From positions 1-64,000 of the forward strand of contig NZ_FNDR01000019.1 in NCBI RefSeq assembly GCF_900099805.1: a stretch of DNA of 64,000 bases. Direction: 5' to 3'. The stretch comes from Variovorax sp. OV700 (lineage in GTDB: Bacteria; Pseudomonadota; Gammaproteobacteria; Burkholderiales; Burkholderiaceae_C). A program made the position numbers and the translations under genes. This document shows positions 51,652-60,126 of the stretch, one piece after another (the stretch's first letter is position 1; each line of letters opens with the position of its first letter). The notes under the pieces are model-generated. The model was not told the DNA's origin. It made no database searches and worked only from the letters and a program-made list of their open reading frames with translations.

Positions 51652-52500
51652 ATGAACGCTACGACGACGACAACACCATCTACGGCCCTCGGCAGCACGC
51701 CGCCATCGCCTTCGGTATGGCGCGCGCCCGAACTCTCGCTGCGCTGGTGGCCGGTTTTCCTGCGCAACCTGCTGGTGTGGAAAAAGCTCGCGATACCGAG
51801 CCTCATCGGCAACATCGCCGAGCCGCTGATCTGGCTCGTGGCCTTCGGCTACGGCATGGGCGCGCTAGTCGGCGAGGTGTCAGTCAACGGAACGCGGGTG
51901 CCCTACATCCTGTTTCTGGCGAGCGGTTCGATCTGCATGAGCGCGATGAATGCCGCGAGTTTCGAGGCGCTGTACTCGGCCTTCTCGCGCATGCACGTGC
52001 AGAAAACCTGGGACGGCATCATGAACGCGCCGGTCGGGCTCGACGACATCGTGCTGGCGGAGATGCTGTGGGCGGCATTCAAGTCGATCTTCACCGTGAC
52101 CGCGATCCTGTTCGTGATGCTCGGGCTGGGGATCAGCCACAGTCCGAAACTTGTGGTGGCCTGGATGGTGCTGATCGGGGCCGGCATCACCTTCTCATCC
52201 ATTGCGTTGATCTTCAATGCGCTGGCGAAGGGGTATGACTTTTTTACGTACTACTTCACGTTGTTCATGACGCCGATGATGTTCTTGAGCGGCGTGTTCT
52301 TTCCTTTGGAGCAATTGCCTTCTGCTGTTCGGGCCGTGGCGGCTTGGCTGCCGTTAACTACTGCGGTGGCGCTGGTGAGGCCGTTGTTCATGGATCAGTG
52401 GCCTGTGGGGTGGTGGCGGCATGCGGTGGTGTTGGCGGTTTATGCGGTTGTGGCTTTTTGGATTGCTTTGGGGCTGACTCGAAAGAGGTTTCGGGGGTAG
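51652..52500 (+). CDS. nodJ: ABC-2 type permease, NodJ-like
   Basis: This 282-residue permease has six transmembrane helices. The ABC-2 features are WRNLLVWKK-like FLRNLLVWKKLAIPS at the start and LFMTPMMFLSGVFFPLEQLP in the middle. It partners with NodI. The last about 250 bp switch to T- and G-ending codons (many gtg, ttg, gct, ggg) unlike the GC-ending codons of the first two thirds. The reading frame is intact throughout. It ends immediately before a large repeat element. Confidence 0.87.
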   Translation: MNATTTTTPSTALGSTPPSPSVWRAPELSLRWWPVFLRNLLVWKKLAIPSLIGNIAEPLIWLVAFGYGMGALVGEVSVNGTRVPYILFLASGSICMSAMNAASFEALYSAFSRMHVQKTWDGIMNAPVGLDDIVLAEMLWAAFKSIFTVTAILFVMLGLGISHSPKLVVAWMVLIGAGITFSSIALIFNALAKGYDFFTYYFTLFMTPMMFLSGVFFPLEQLPSAVRAVAAWLPLTTAVALVRPLFMDQWPVGWWRHAVVLAVYAVVAFWIALGLTRKRFRG

Positions 52501-52518
52501 CTGGTTGCTGGATTTTTT

Positions 52519-53098
52519 TTGTTGTCCGAGGCCGGGTGTCGCCCCGGCGGGCGACTCACTTTCTTTGCTTCGCCAAGGAAAGTAAGCAAAGAAAGGCGAC
52601 CCCTACTGTCTGCGTCCCTTCGCTTCGCTACGGGAAACCTGCTGTGCTCGACTCCGGCGGGGGTCCGCAGAACTCGCTTCGCTCAAACAGCTGCGGCCCT
52701 GATCCCACCTCCATCTGCGCTCCTCGGCGCATACAGAAGGGGTGGGAGCGGGCGGCCTTCGCTCCCGCTCGGCCCCAAGTCCAACAGCCAACTCAATACC
52801 AACCCCCGCAGGCGCTGTGCGCCTGCGGGGGCCTGGTGGCCGAGCGAAGCAAAGGCCCGCGTGGTCTCCAAGCCCCTCTGTATGCGCCGAGGAGCGCAGG
52901 GTTTCGCGGATCAGGGCTCGCAGCTGTTTGAGCGAAGCGAGTTCTGCGAGACCCCGCGAAACCCGAGCACCGCAGGTTGCCCGCAGCGAAGCGAAGGGTC
53001 GCAGACAGTGGGGTCGCCTTTCTTTTGCCTACGTTTCTTTGGCGAAGCAAAGAAAAGTAGGTCGCCCGCCGGGGCGAGACCCGGCCTCGGAAAACAAA
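52519..53098. repeat. Long inverted-repeat element (copy 2) downstream of nodJ
   Basis: The 662-bp gap 52501-53162 carries no credible gene. Its left part (52519-52744) and right part (52873-53098) are inverted repeats of each other over about 225 bp with high similarity. The outermost arms contain GAGGCCGGG...CCCCGGCGGGCGAC and its complement, followed by a CTTTCTTTGC-rich segment. Between the arms a 13-bp perfect hairpin (52803-52815 with 52819-52831) sits at the centre. The segment 52886-52976 matches 19228-19318 with only 2 differences in 91 bp. The element reads as a huge fold-back structure with no transposase. Confidence 0.85.
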
Positions 53099-53126
53099 CA
53101 CTCAAAAGCAAGCCAAAAACATTACA

Positions 53127-53155
53127 TTGCACACAATTGAATTGCACGCTACAAT
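53127..53155 (+). promoter_or_regulatory. ohrR promoter with embedded OhrR-type operator
   Basis: TTGCAC (53127-53132), 17-nt spacer, TACAAT (53150-53155) form a sigma-70-like promoter. The spacer contains CACAATTGAATTGCA (53132-53146), matching 13 of 15 positions of the OhrR box TACAATT-N-AATTGTA as I remember it. An extra half-site TACAATT overlaps the -10. The predicted start falls at 53161-53162, only 1-2 nt before the ATG, so the mRNA may be leaderless. No Shine-Dalgarno is visible. Confidence 0.7.
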
Positions 53156-53162
53156 TCACTCT

Positions 53163-53615
53163 ATGCCTACCCAACATGCCTCAGACGAAATGCTCAAGCT
53201 GGACAACCAGCTCTGCTTTGCCGTCTATTCCGCCTCGTTGGCCATGACCCGCCTCTACAAGCCGGTCCTGGAAAAGCTGCAGCTCACCTACCCCCAATAC
53301 CTCGTGATGCTCGCCCTCTGGGAGCAAGACGGCCCCACCGTCTCCGCACTCGGCGAACGCCTTTCACTCGACTCCGGCACGCTCACGCCACTGCTCAAGC
53401 GGCTCGAAGCCAGCGGCTACGTGGCCAGGGTGCGCGACACGGCCGACGAGCGCCGCGTGCACATCACGCTCACCGCCGCCGGCCGCAAGCTGAAGACCCG
53501 CGCCGCCAACGTGCCCGAATGCCTGATGGCGGCCGCGCAGTGCTCGGTGCCCGAACTGATTTCGCTTACCCAGCAGATCCAGTCGCTGCGCGACCGCATC
53601 AAGAAAGCGGCCTGA
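53163..53615 (+). CDS. ohrR: OhrR, organic-peroxide-sensing MarR-family repressor
   Basis: This 150-residue MarR protein has the OhrR signature LDNQLCFAVYSASLAM, with the reactive Cys18 that is oxidised by organic hydroperoxides, followed by the winged HTH and the wing RVRDTADERRVHITLT. A second cysteine near residue 120 (PECLMAAAQCS) suggests a 2-Cys mechanism. It lies 97 bp before ohr and an OhrR-like box sits in its own promoter. Codon 1 is at the predicted transcript 5' end. Confidence 0.92.
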   Translation: MPTQHASDEMLKLDNQLCFAVYSASLAMTRLYKPVLEKLQLTYPQYLVMLALWEQDGPTVSALGERLSLDSGTLTPLLKRLEASGYVARVRDTADERRVHITLTAAGRKLKTRAANVPECLMAAAQCSVPELISLTQQIQSLRDRIKKAA

Positions 53616-53712
53616 CGACGGGCCACCCCGGTTTTCTCCCCGCTTCGATCGAAAAAAGAGAGAAGCAGCTTTTTCACCCTCCTCCATCACCATCATCATC
53701 AAAGGAATCACC

Positions 53713-54138
53713 ATGACCACCAAGCTCGACAAGGTTCTCTACACCGCTGAAGCCCATACCGTCGGCGGCCGCGACGGCGCAGGCAAGTCCAGCGACGGCG
53801 CCATCGACGTCAAGCTGAGCTCGCCCGGTTCGGGCAAGCCCGGCACCAACCCCGAGCAGCTGTTCGCGGTCGGCTACGCCGCCTGCTTCATCGGTGCGAT
53901 GAAGGCCGTCGGCCCGAAGATCGGCGTCAAGGTGCCTGAAGACGTGGCCATCGACTCGAAGGTTTCCCTCGGCCCGACGAACGGTGGCGCTGCCTATGGC
54001 ATTTCCGTCCAGCTCTCGATCACGCTGCCCGGCCTGGACGCCGACCAGAAGCAAAAGCTGGTCGACACCGCCCACCAGGTGTGCCCGTACTCGAACGCCA
54101 CGCGCGGCAACATCGACGTCGAACTGACGATCGCCTGA
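53713..54138 (+). CDS. ohr: Organic hydroperoxide resistance protein (Ohr)
   Basis: This 141-residue OsmC-superfamily thiol peroxidase detoxifies organic and fatty-acid hydroperoxides using lipoyl protein reductants. The reactive cysteines are in YAACFIGAMK (peroxidatic) and HQVCPYSNATRGN (resolving). Arg20 (GGRDG) is in its usual place. AAAGGA precedes the start. It probably forms one transcript with ohrR and ends at a strong terminator. Confidence 0.95.
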   Translation: MTTKLDKVLYTAEAHTVGGRDGAGKSSDGAIDVKLSSPGSGKPGTNPEQLFAVGYAACFIGAMKAVGPKIGVKVPEDVAIDSKVSLGPTNGGAAYGISVQLSITLPGLDADQKQKLVDTAHQVCPYSNATRGNIDVELTIA

Positions 54139-54170
54139 GTTCGCGCACAGCACAGCTCAACGCAGCAAAA

Positions 54171-54202
54171 AGCGCCCCGGCCACAAGCCGGGGCGCTTTT
54201 TT
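54171..54202 (+). terminator. Intrinsic terminator after ohr
   Basis: Perfect 11-bp arms AGCGCCCCGGC/GCCGGGGCGCT (54171-54181 and 54187-54197) with a 5-nt loop are followed by a run of T. An A-run on the left also lets it work on the other strand. Confidence 0.92.
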
Positions 54203-54329
54203 CATGTGCGCGCCGTGTCTCACGGGTGACGCCGAAACGCACCGCGCGATGGCGCCTTTCATCAAGCTTGGCTAATGTGGCTGCACGACGCCTCACCGCA
54301 ACCCATTCCACCGTGGAGATCGAGACACC

Positions 54330-55445
54330 ATGAGCACCACCAGCTTCCTGATCCGCAAGGACCAGCTCCCCACCACGCGCCTGCACACCGCCACCAACGA
54401 GCCGCTGGCCGACGGCCAGGTACGCGTTCGCATCGACAGCTTCGCGCTCACCTCCAACAACATCACCTACGCGGCCTTTGGCGATGCCATGAGCTATTGG
54501 CAGTTCTTCCCGACCGGCGAAGAAGGCTGGGGCAGCATCCCGGTGTGGGGGTTCGGCAGCGTGGTGCAGTCGCTGCACCCGGGGGTGGCGGTGGGCGAGC
54601 GGCTCTATGGCTACTGGCCGATGTCGTCGACTGCGGTGCTGAGCCCGGACCGTCTCACTTCCGCGCGCTTCACCGATGCTGCTGCGCACCGCGCGGCGCT
54701 GCCCGCGGTCTACAACCAGTATTTCCGCTGTAACGCCGATCCGCTGTACACACCGGACACCGAAGACCTGCAGGCGCTGCTGCGCCCTCTGTTCATCACC
54801 TCGTGGCTGATCGACGACTTCATGGCCGACAACGATTTCTTCGGCGGCAGCACCATGCTGCTGTCGAGCGCATCTAGCAAGACGGCCTACGGCACGGCAT
54901 TCCAGCTGCACCAGCGCAAAGGCATCGAGGTGATCGGCCTGACCTCGCCCGCCAACGTGGCCTTCTGCGAAAGCCTGGGCTGCTACGACCGGGTGGTGAC
55001 CTACGACGCACTCGACACCATCGCGGCCGACACGCCCGCCGTGTACGTGGACTTCGCCGGCAATGGCGAGCTCCGCAATGCCATTCACGCGCGCTTCGCG
55101 AACCTGAAGTACAGCTGCTCGATAGGCGGCACGCACGTCGAGCAACTCGCCGCCCAGGGCGCGGGCAAGGACCTGCCGGGCCCGCGCGCCACGCTGTTCT
55201 TTGCGCCAGCGCAGATCAAGAAGCGCACCGCCGAGTGGGGCGCCGACGAATTCGGCCGCCGCATGGTGGCCGCCTGGCACGACTTCCTTGCCGCGGTGAC
55301 CCGCGCGAAGAACCCCTGGCTGCGTCCCGAACACCACCATGGCGGCGAGGCGGTGCAGACAGCGTATGCGCAGGTGCTGGCCGGCAAGGGCGACCCGCGC
55401 ACCGGACATATTCTTTCGCTTTACAAACAACCCGGCGGGCTGTGA
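54330..55445 (+). CDS. DUF2855 family protein
   Basis: This 371-residue protein matches the DUF2855 family, distant relatives of medium-chain dehydrogenases. It has a GroES-like N-terminal part (VRVRIDSFALTSNNITYAAFGDAMSYW) and a Rossmann-like middle part (LLSSASSKTAYGTAFQL, VIGLTSPANVAFCESLG). The glycine-rich nucleotide motif is degenerate. Function is unknown. It stands alone between the ohr terminator and srkA. Confidence 0.8.
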   Translation: MSTTSFLIRKDQLPTTRLHTATNEPLADGQVRVRIDSFALTSNNITYAAFGDAMSYWQFFPTGEEGWGSIPVWGFGSVVQSLHPGVAVGERLYGYWPMSSTAVLSPDRLTSARFTDAAAHRAALPAVYNQYFRCNADPLYTPDTEDLQALLRPLFITSWLIDDFMADNDFFGGSTMLLSSASSKTAYGTAFQLHQRKGIEVIGLTSPANVAFCESLGCYDRVVTYDALDTIAADTPAVYVDFAGNGELRNAIHARFANLKYSCSIGGTHVEQLAAQGAGKDLPGPRATLFFAPAQIKKRTAEWGADEFGRRMVAAWHDFLAAVTRAKNPWLRPEHHHGGEAVQTAYAQVLAGKGDPRTGHILSLYKQPGGL

Positions 55446-55478
55446 CGCCGGGAGGGCCCATGTAGCGACAATCGCTGC

Positions 55479-56516
55479 ATGACCCCTTCCCCCGCGACGC
55501 CTGCCAACACACATCCTTACGAGAGCCTCACGCCCGACGTGGTGCTCGACGCGCTCGCGACGCTCGGCCTGCACGGCGACGGTCGGCTCACCGGCCTCAA
55601 CTCCTATGAGAACCGGGTTTATCAGGTGTTCCTGGAGGACCGCAGTGCGGTCGTGGTCAAGTTCTACCGGCCCGAGCGCTGGAGCGAGGCCGCGATCCTC
55701 GAAGAGCACGGCTTCTCGCTCGAACTCGCAGCAGCCGAAGTGCCCGCCGTGGCGCCGCTGGCCTTCGACGGCACCACCCTGCACCACCACTGCGGCTTCG
55801 CCTTCAGCGTGAGCCCGTATCGCGGCGGCCGCGCGCCGGAGCTCGACGATTTCGAAGTGCTCGAATGGGTCGGCCGGTTTCTCGCGCGCATCCACACCGT
55901 GGGCAGCGCCAAGCCTTTCGAGGCCCGGCCTGCGCTGGACCTGCAGACTTTCGGCATCGCCTCGCGCGACTGGCTGCTGGGGCACGACAAGGTGCCGCTC
56001 GACGTCCAGCGCGACTGGGAAAAGGCCTGCAACGAGGCGCTCGACATGATCGCCGCCACCGCGCTGGCGGTGGACGCCCCCGCTTCCTCCGGCTTCCAGC
56101 CGCGCAAGCTGCGGCTGCACGGCGACGTGCACCCCGGCAACATCCTGTGGACGCCCACCGACCGCCCGGGCGGCGGCCCGCACTTCGTCGACCTCGACGA
56201 CGCGCGCACGGGCTTTGCGGTGCAGGATCTGTGGATGCTGCTCTCGGGCGAACGCGCGCAGCGCACCGCGCAACTCTCGGGACTGCTCGACGGCTACGAG
56301 CAGTTCCGCGAGTTCGACCGCCGCGAACTCGCGTTGATCGAGCCACTGCGCACCTTGCGGCTCATCCACTACAGCGCCTGGCTCGCCCGGCGCTGGGAAG
56401 ACCCGATCTTTCCGATCAACTTTCCGTGGTTCGGCTCCAGCGACTACTGGAAGGGCCAGATCCTCGTGCTGCAGGAGCAGTGCGAGCAGATGGCCGAAGA
56501 ACCGCTTTATGCCTGA
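55479..56516 (+). CDS. srkA: Stress response serine/threonine kinase SrkA (YihE/RdoA)
   Basis: This 345-residue protein-kinase-like protein has the catalytic loop LHGDVHPGNILW and the metal-binding FVDLDDA. Its length compares well with E. coli SrkA (328). SrkA is an aminoglycoside-phosphotransferase-fold Ser/Thr kinase that protects against stress-induced death (Cpx regulon, MazEF antagonist in E. coli). The DUF2855 gene ends 33 bp upstream. It converges on the VWA gene with a 24-bp gap. Confidence 0.92.
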   Translation: MTPSPATPANTHPYESLTPDVVLDALATLGLHGDGRLTGLNSYENRVYQVFLEDRSAVVVKFYRPERWSEAAILEEHGFSLELAAAEVPAVAPLAFDGTTLHHHCGFAFSVSPYRGGRAPELDDFEVLEWVGRFLARIHTVGSAKPFEARPALDLQTFGIASRDWLLGHDKVPLDVQRDWEKACNEALDMIAATALAVDAPASSGFQPRKLRLHGDVHPGNILWTPTDRPGGGPHFVDLDDARTGFAVQDLWMLLSGERAQRTAQLSGLLDGYEQFREFDRRELALIEPLRTLRLIHYSAWLARRWEDPIFPINFPWFGSSDYWKGQILVLQEQCEQMAEEPLYA

Positions 56517-56540
56517 GCGAGCGCCCGGCGGGCGACTGCG

Positions 56541-57755
56541 CTATGCCGCCCGGCTGGTCTTCAGGCCCTGCCCCGCCGCCCAGGCGGCGACGTCCTCGCG
56601 CTTGATGGCCGCGGCCATCAAGCCCGGGAACGCGTCCGGCGTGCAGGCGAACGACGGCACGCCGAGCGCGGCCAGCTTGGCGGCCAGGTCGCGGTCGTAG
56701 GCGGGCGCGCCCTCGTCGCTGAGCGCCAGCAGCGCGATGAACTGCACGCCGGCCTCGACCAGTTCGTTGGCACGCCGCAGCAGGTTGCCTTCGACCCCGC
56801 CTTCGTACAGGTCGGAGATCAAAATCAGGATGGTGTTGCGCGGCTCCCGCACCAGGCTCTGGCAGTAGCCCACCGCGCCGTTGATGTCGGTGCCGCCGCC
56901 CAGCTGCACGCCGAACAGCAGGTCCACCGGGTCTTGCAGCTGCTCGGTCATGTCGACCACGGCGGTGTCGAACACCACGAGCTTGGTCGACACGGCCGGC
57001 AGGCTCGCCATGACGGCGCCGAAGATGCTCGAATAGACCACCGAGGCGGCCATCGAGCCGCTCTGGTCGATGCACAGGATCACCTCGCGCTGCGGCTGGC
57101 GGGCCTTGCGGCCGTAGCCGACCAGCGTCTGCGGCACCACGGTGCGGTACTCTGGCTGCCAGTGGCGCAGGTTGGCGCGGATGGTGCGGTTCCAGTCGAT
57201 CTCCGAATGGCGCGGCCGGCGGTTGCGCTGGCTGCGGTTGAGCGCACCGCTCACGGCGCTACGCATCGGCTCCTCGAGCCGCTTCATGAGTTCGTCGACC
57301 ACCTTGCGCACCACGGCGCGCGCGGTGTCCTTGGTGCCGGCCGGAATCACGCTCGACAACGCCACGAGGTTCGCAACCAGGTGCACGTCGGGCTGCGCGT
57401 TCTCGAGCATCTCGGGCTGCAGCAGCATCTGGCGCAGGTTGAGCCGCTCCATCGCATCGCGCTGCATCACCTGCACCACCTGGCTCGGAAAGTACTTGCG
57501 GATGTCGCCGAGCCAGCGCGCCACGCTGGGCGCCGAATCACCGCGTCCGCCGCGCTGGCCGCCTTGGCCCAGGCCGCGGCGGCCGTCGGCTTCATAGAGC
57601 GCGGCAAGCGCCTGGTCGATCTCGCGCACGCGGCCCTCGACGGCGCCGCAGCTGGCGTTGGCCTCGCTGCCAAGCACGAGCCTCCAGCGCTGCAGGCGGC
57701 CGGTGGGTGGCGGGGCCTCTTCTTCGATGTCGACGGGGTCCGGATTCACGCTCAT
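56541..57755 (-). CDS. VWA domain-containing CoxE-like protein (YehP-like)
   Basis: This 404-residue protein has an N-terminal helical region followed by a von Willebrand factor A domain with a complete MIDAS: D230-Q-S232-G-S234 (CIDQSGSMAAS), the threonine in GGGTDING near 303 and the distal Asp in ISDLYEGG. VWA proteins of this type act with a MoxR-type AAA+ ATPase as metal-dependent adaptors. It is the last gene of the SWIM-DUF5691-AAA-DUF5682-VWA cluster, overlapping DUF5682 by ATGA. E. coli YehP has the same domain set. Confidence 0.88.
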   Translation of the reverse strand: MSVNPDPVDIEEEAPPPTGRLQRWRLVLGSEANASCGAVEGRVREIDQALAALYEADGRRGLGQGGQRGGRGDSAPSVARWLGDIRKYFPSQVVQVMQRDAMERLNLRQMLLQPEMLENAQPDVHLVANLVALSSVIPAGTKDTARAVVRKVVDELMKRLEEPMRSAVSGALNRSQRNRRPRHSEIDWNRTIRANLRHWQPEYRTVVPQTLVGYGRKARQPQREVILCIDQSGSMAASVVYSSIFGAVMASLPAVSTKLVVFDTAVVDMTEQLQDPVDLLFGVQLGGGTDINGAVGYCQSLVREPRNTILILISDLYEGGVEGNLLRRANELVEAGVQFIALLALSDEGAPAYDRDLAAKLAALGVPSFACTPDAFPGLMAAAIKREDVAAWAAGQGLKTSRAA

Positions 57756-60088
57756 GCTTTCACTCCCAGCAATTCCCGCAGCATTGGCAGCGCGAGCACC
57801 GCGCGTCCTTCGTCCCAGTCGGCCGCGGCGGTGGCCGTCGAAGCCGTACCGCCCGCGGCGCCGCGCCTGGCGCGTTCGCCCAGGGCACGCCGGTCGGCGC
57901 CCGAAAAATCCGCGAAGCTGCGGCGCACCAGCGGCAGCACCTGAACGAAGTGTTCTTCGCCGAGCCCCGAGAGCCAGCCGTCGACCAGCGACCAGACGGC
58001 CTCGTCGTGCAGCAGCACCATCGCATTGCGGTTGAGAAAACCTTCGAGCCACGCGGCCGCTTCCGTCGGCGGTGCGCCGGAAGAAAGGTTGCGCGCGAGC
58101 TGCTGCGAAGCGCCATCGCCGTCGAGCTGCGCGTCGTCGAGCAGCAGCCGGCAGCTCACGCCGCGCAAGAGCGAGGCCGCGCTTTCGCTGAAGGCGATGG
58201 CGCGCAGTGCAGCACGCCAGGCGGTAGTGGTCTCTTCGCCGTCTCGCAGCCGAACCGCGTCGTGCGCGGCGATGAGCCGGGTGCGGAGCGCCTCGGCCGC
58301 TTCGGCATCGAGCGCACCGCAGGCGATCGGCAGGCCGATGGCGCCGCGCACGATCAGGCTGTCCAGCACGTGCGAGAGCAGCGCGCTGTCGGTCTGGCGC
58401 ACGCTGCCGTAGCGGAACACGTTGGCCAGCGGCGGCACCGCGCCGATGAGCTGCACCGCATCGCCGGTGAGCGCGGCGCGGTCTTCGAGCGCGCGGGTCA
58501 CGGCCTGCACGGCCACTGGCAGGTCGGCCAGCAGCACGATGTCGACCTGCTCGGCCAGTGCGGTGAGCGAGGTTTCCGCGGCCAGTCCTTCCATCACGCG
58601 CGCGCTCGCGGCGTGGGCCACGGTGGCGCCGAAGCGGCTGGCTTCGATGATGCGCAGCGCGAACTCGGGCTGCCACTGCAACTGCCACACCTCGTGGAAG
58701 GTACCGCGGCTCGCGCGCTGGCCGGCGGTGATCTCGCCCCAGGGCAGGTCGAGCAGGCGCAGGCGGTGCAGCAGGTGGCTGCGCGCAAGGTCGTTGGGCT
58801 GGCGCAGATCGAGGTCGAGCGTCTTCGCGGTCGCTTCGGGCTTGAGGCGCAGGCTTTTTTGCGCCTGCTCGATGTCACGCTGCAGCGGCACGGTCGGCAC
58901 TTCGGCGGGCACCTGGCCCATGCGGTCGCCGACGGTGAGGCGCTCGCGGATCAGCGTGAGCGGCGCCTGCTCGCCCATGCAGATGACGCAGCGTACGGCC
59001 TCGTCGAGTTCGGGCAGGCCGGGCGCGGGGCGCTCGCGCAGCGCGGCCAGGGTGTCGGCGAGGCGCGTGGCCTCGATCAAATGGGCGGACGAACAATCGA
59101 GGTCGTACGCGCGCAGCAGCCTGGCGACACGTGCAAGCCAGCCCGTCGTGCGGCCGGCCACCTCGTGTCCCTGCTGCCACAGGTGTTCGTACCAACCGGG
59201 CGAATCGATGCCGGCACCGTAGCCGCTGGCGCTGGTGAGGTGGCGATAGGTCCACGGCACCCAGGTGGCGAGCACCTTGAGCTTGGGCAGGCCCTTGAGC
59301 AACGCGGCATCGACCTTGGCGGTGGCCGCGCCTTGCAGCGCGGGCACATGCCAGGCGCCGCAGACGACGGCGATGCGCTGGTGGCCCGCTTTCACGGCCT
59401 CGCGGATCGATTGCCGCATGAAGGCTTCGCGCTGCTGTTCGCGCTGCATGGCGCGTTGCCCGCGCCGGTCCTCGGGCGTTTCGGCGCGCACGGCAGTCAT
59501 GGCCTCGGCGATGGCGCCGAACAAATCTTCGCCGTCGCCGCGCTCCTCGACCATGTGGTTCCACCAGCTTTCGCCGTCGGCATAGCCCGCGGCGTGGGCG
59601 AGCCAGTCGAAGGGGTCATCGGGCAGTGCTGCGGCGGCCACTGGTTCCTGCTCTGGCGCTTCGAGCGTTTCGGAGACGGGCACCTTGTCGGTCTCGTCGT
59701 CGTCGAGCGGTGTTTCGACCGGTGCTTCAGCCTTGGCCTCGTCGGCCTCGCGCGCCGCCTGGTCGATAGCCATGCGATGCGCCTGGGGCAGGTCGATGAA
59801 TCGCGTGGGCAGGCCGTGCTTCACGCCCCATTGCAGCGCCTGCCACTCGGGCGAGAACTCGGCAAACGGGTAGAAGGCAGCCAGGCGCGTGTCGTCGTTC
59901 GCATGCACCAGCATCGCGACCGGCGGACGCAGTTCGGCATGCGCCATGAAGGAAAGCAGGCCCTCGGCCTCGGGCGGCCCTTCGACCAGGATGCAGTCGG
60001 GCTGCAGCGATTCGAAGGCGCGCAGCAGACTGCGCGCGCAGCCGGGCCCGTGGTGGCGGATGCCGAAGTAGTGCAGCGGTGAGGCCAT
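57752..60088 (-). CDS. DUF5682 family protein (ChaN/EreA/TraB-like, YehM-like)
   Basis: This 778-residue protein starts MASPLHYFGIRHHGPG. The His pair at 12-13, LVEGPPEAEGL around Glu37 and the CGAWHVPAL segment with His about 247 fit the ChaN/erythromycin-esterase/TraB superfamily pattern of paired GxxH/E motifs, probably a metal-binding catalytic site. An acidic linker (about 110-165) and a large C-terminal region follow. Length is close to the E. coli YehM protein. The gene overlaps the VWA gene by ATGA and starts 38 bp after the AAA+ stop. No enzymatic activity has been shown for the family to my knowledge. Confidence 0.8.
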   Translation of the reverse strand: MASPLHYFGIRHHGPGCARSLLRAFESLQPDCILVEGPPEAEGLLSFMAHAELRPPVAMLVHANDDTRLAAFYPFAEFSPEWQALQWGVKHGLPTRFIDLPQAHRMAIDQAAREADEAKAEAPVETPLDDDETDKVPVSETLEAPEQEPVAAAALPDDPFDWLAHAAGYADGESWWNHMVEERGDGEDLFGAIAEAMTAVRAETPEDRRGQRAMQREQQREAFMRQSIREAVKAGHQRIAVVCGAWHVPALQGAATAKVDAALLKGLPKLKVLATWVPWTYRHLTSASGYGAGIDSPGWYEHLWQQGHEVAGRTTGWLARVARLLRAYDLDCSSAHLIEATRLADTLAALRERPAPGLPELDEAVRCVICMGEQAPLTLIRERLTVGDRMGQVPAEVPTVPLQRDIEQAQKSLRLKPEATAKTLDLDLRQPNDLARSHLLHRLRLLDLPWGEITAGQRASRGTFHEVWQLQWQPEFALRIIEASRFGATVAHAASARVMEGLAAETSLTALAEQVDIVLLADLPVAVQAVTRALEDRAALTGDAVQLIGAVPPLANVFRYGSVRQTDSALLSHVLDSLIVRGAIGLPIACGALDAEAAEALRTRLIAAHDAVRLRDGEETTTAWRAALRAIAFSESAASLLRGVSCRLLLDDAQLDGDGASQQLARNLSSGAPPTEAAAWLEGFLNRNAMVLLHDEAVWSLVDGWLSGLGEEHFVQVLPLVRRSFADFSGADRRALGERARRGAAGGTASTATAAADWDEGRAVLALPMLRELLGVKA

Positions 60089-60126
60089 GTGCGGATCGCG
60101 TGAGGACGCAGGTGATCGCGCGGGGC

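Noticed and set aside
52344-53247. Open frames of 100-240 codons across the nodJ-ohrR gap
   Set aside because: They run through the two arms of a fold-back repeat and mirror each other. No coding signal is seen.
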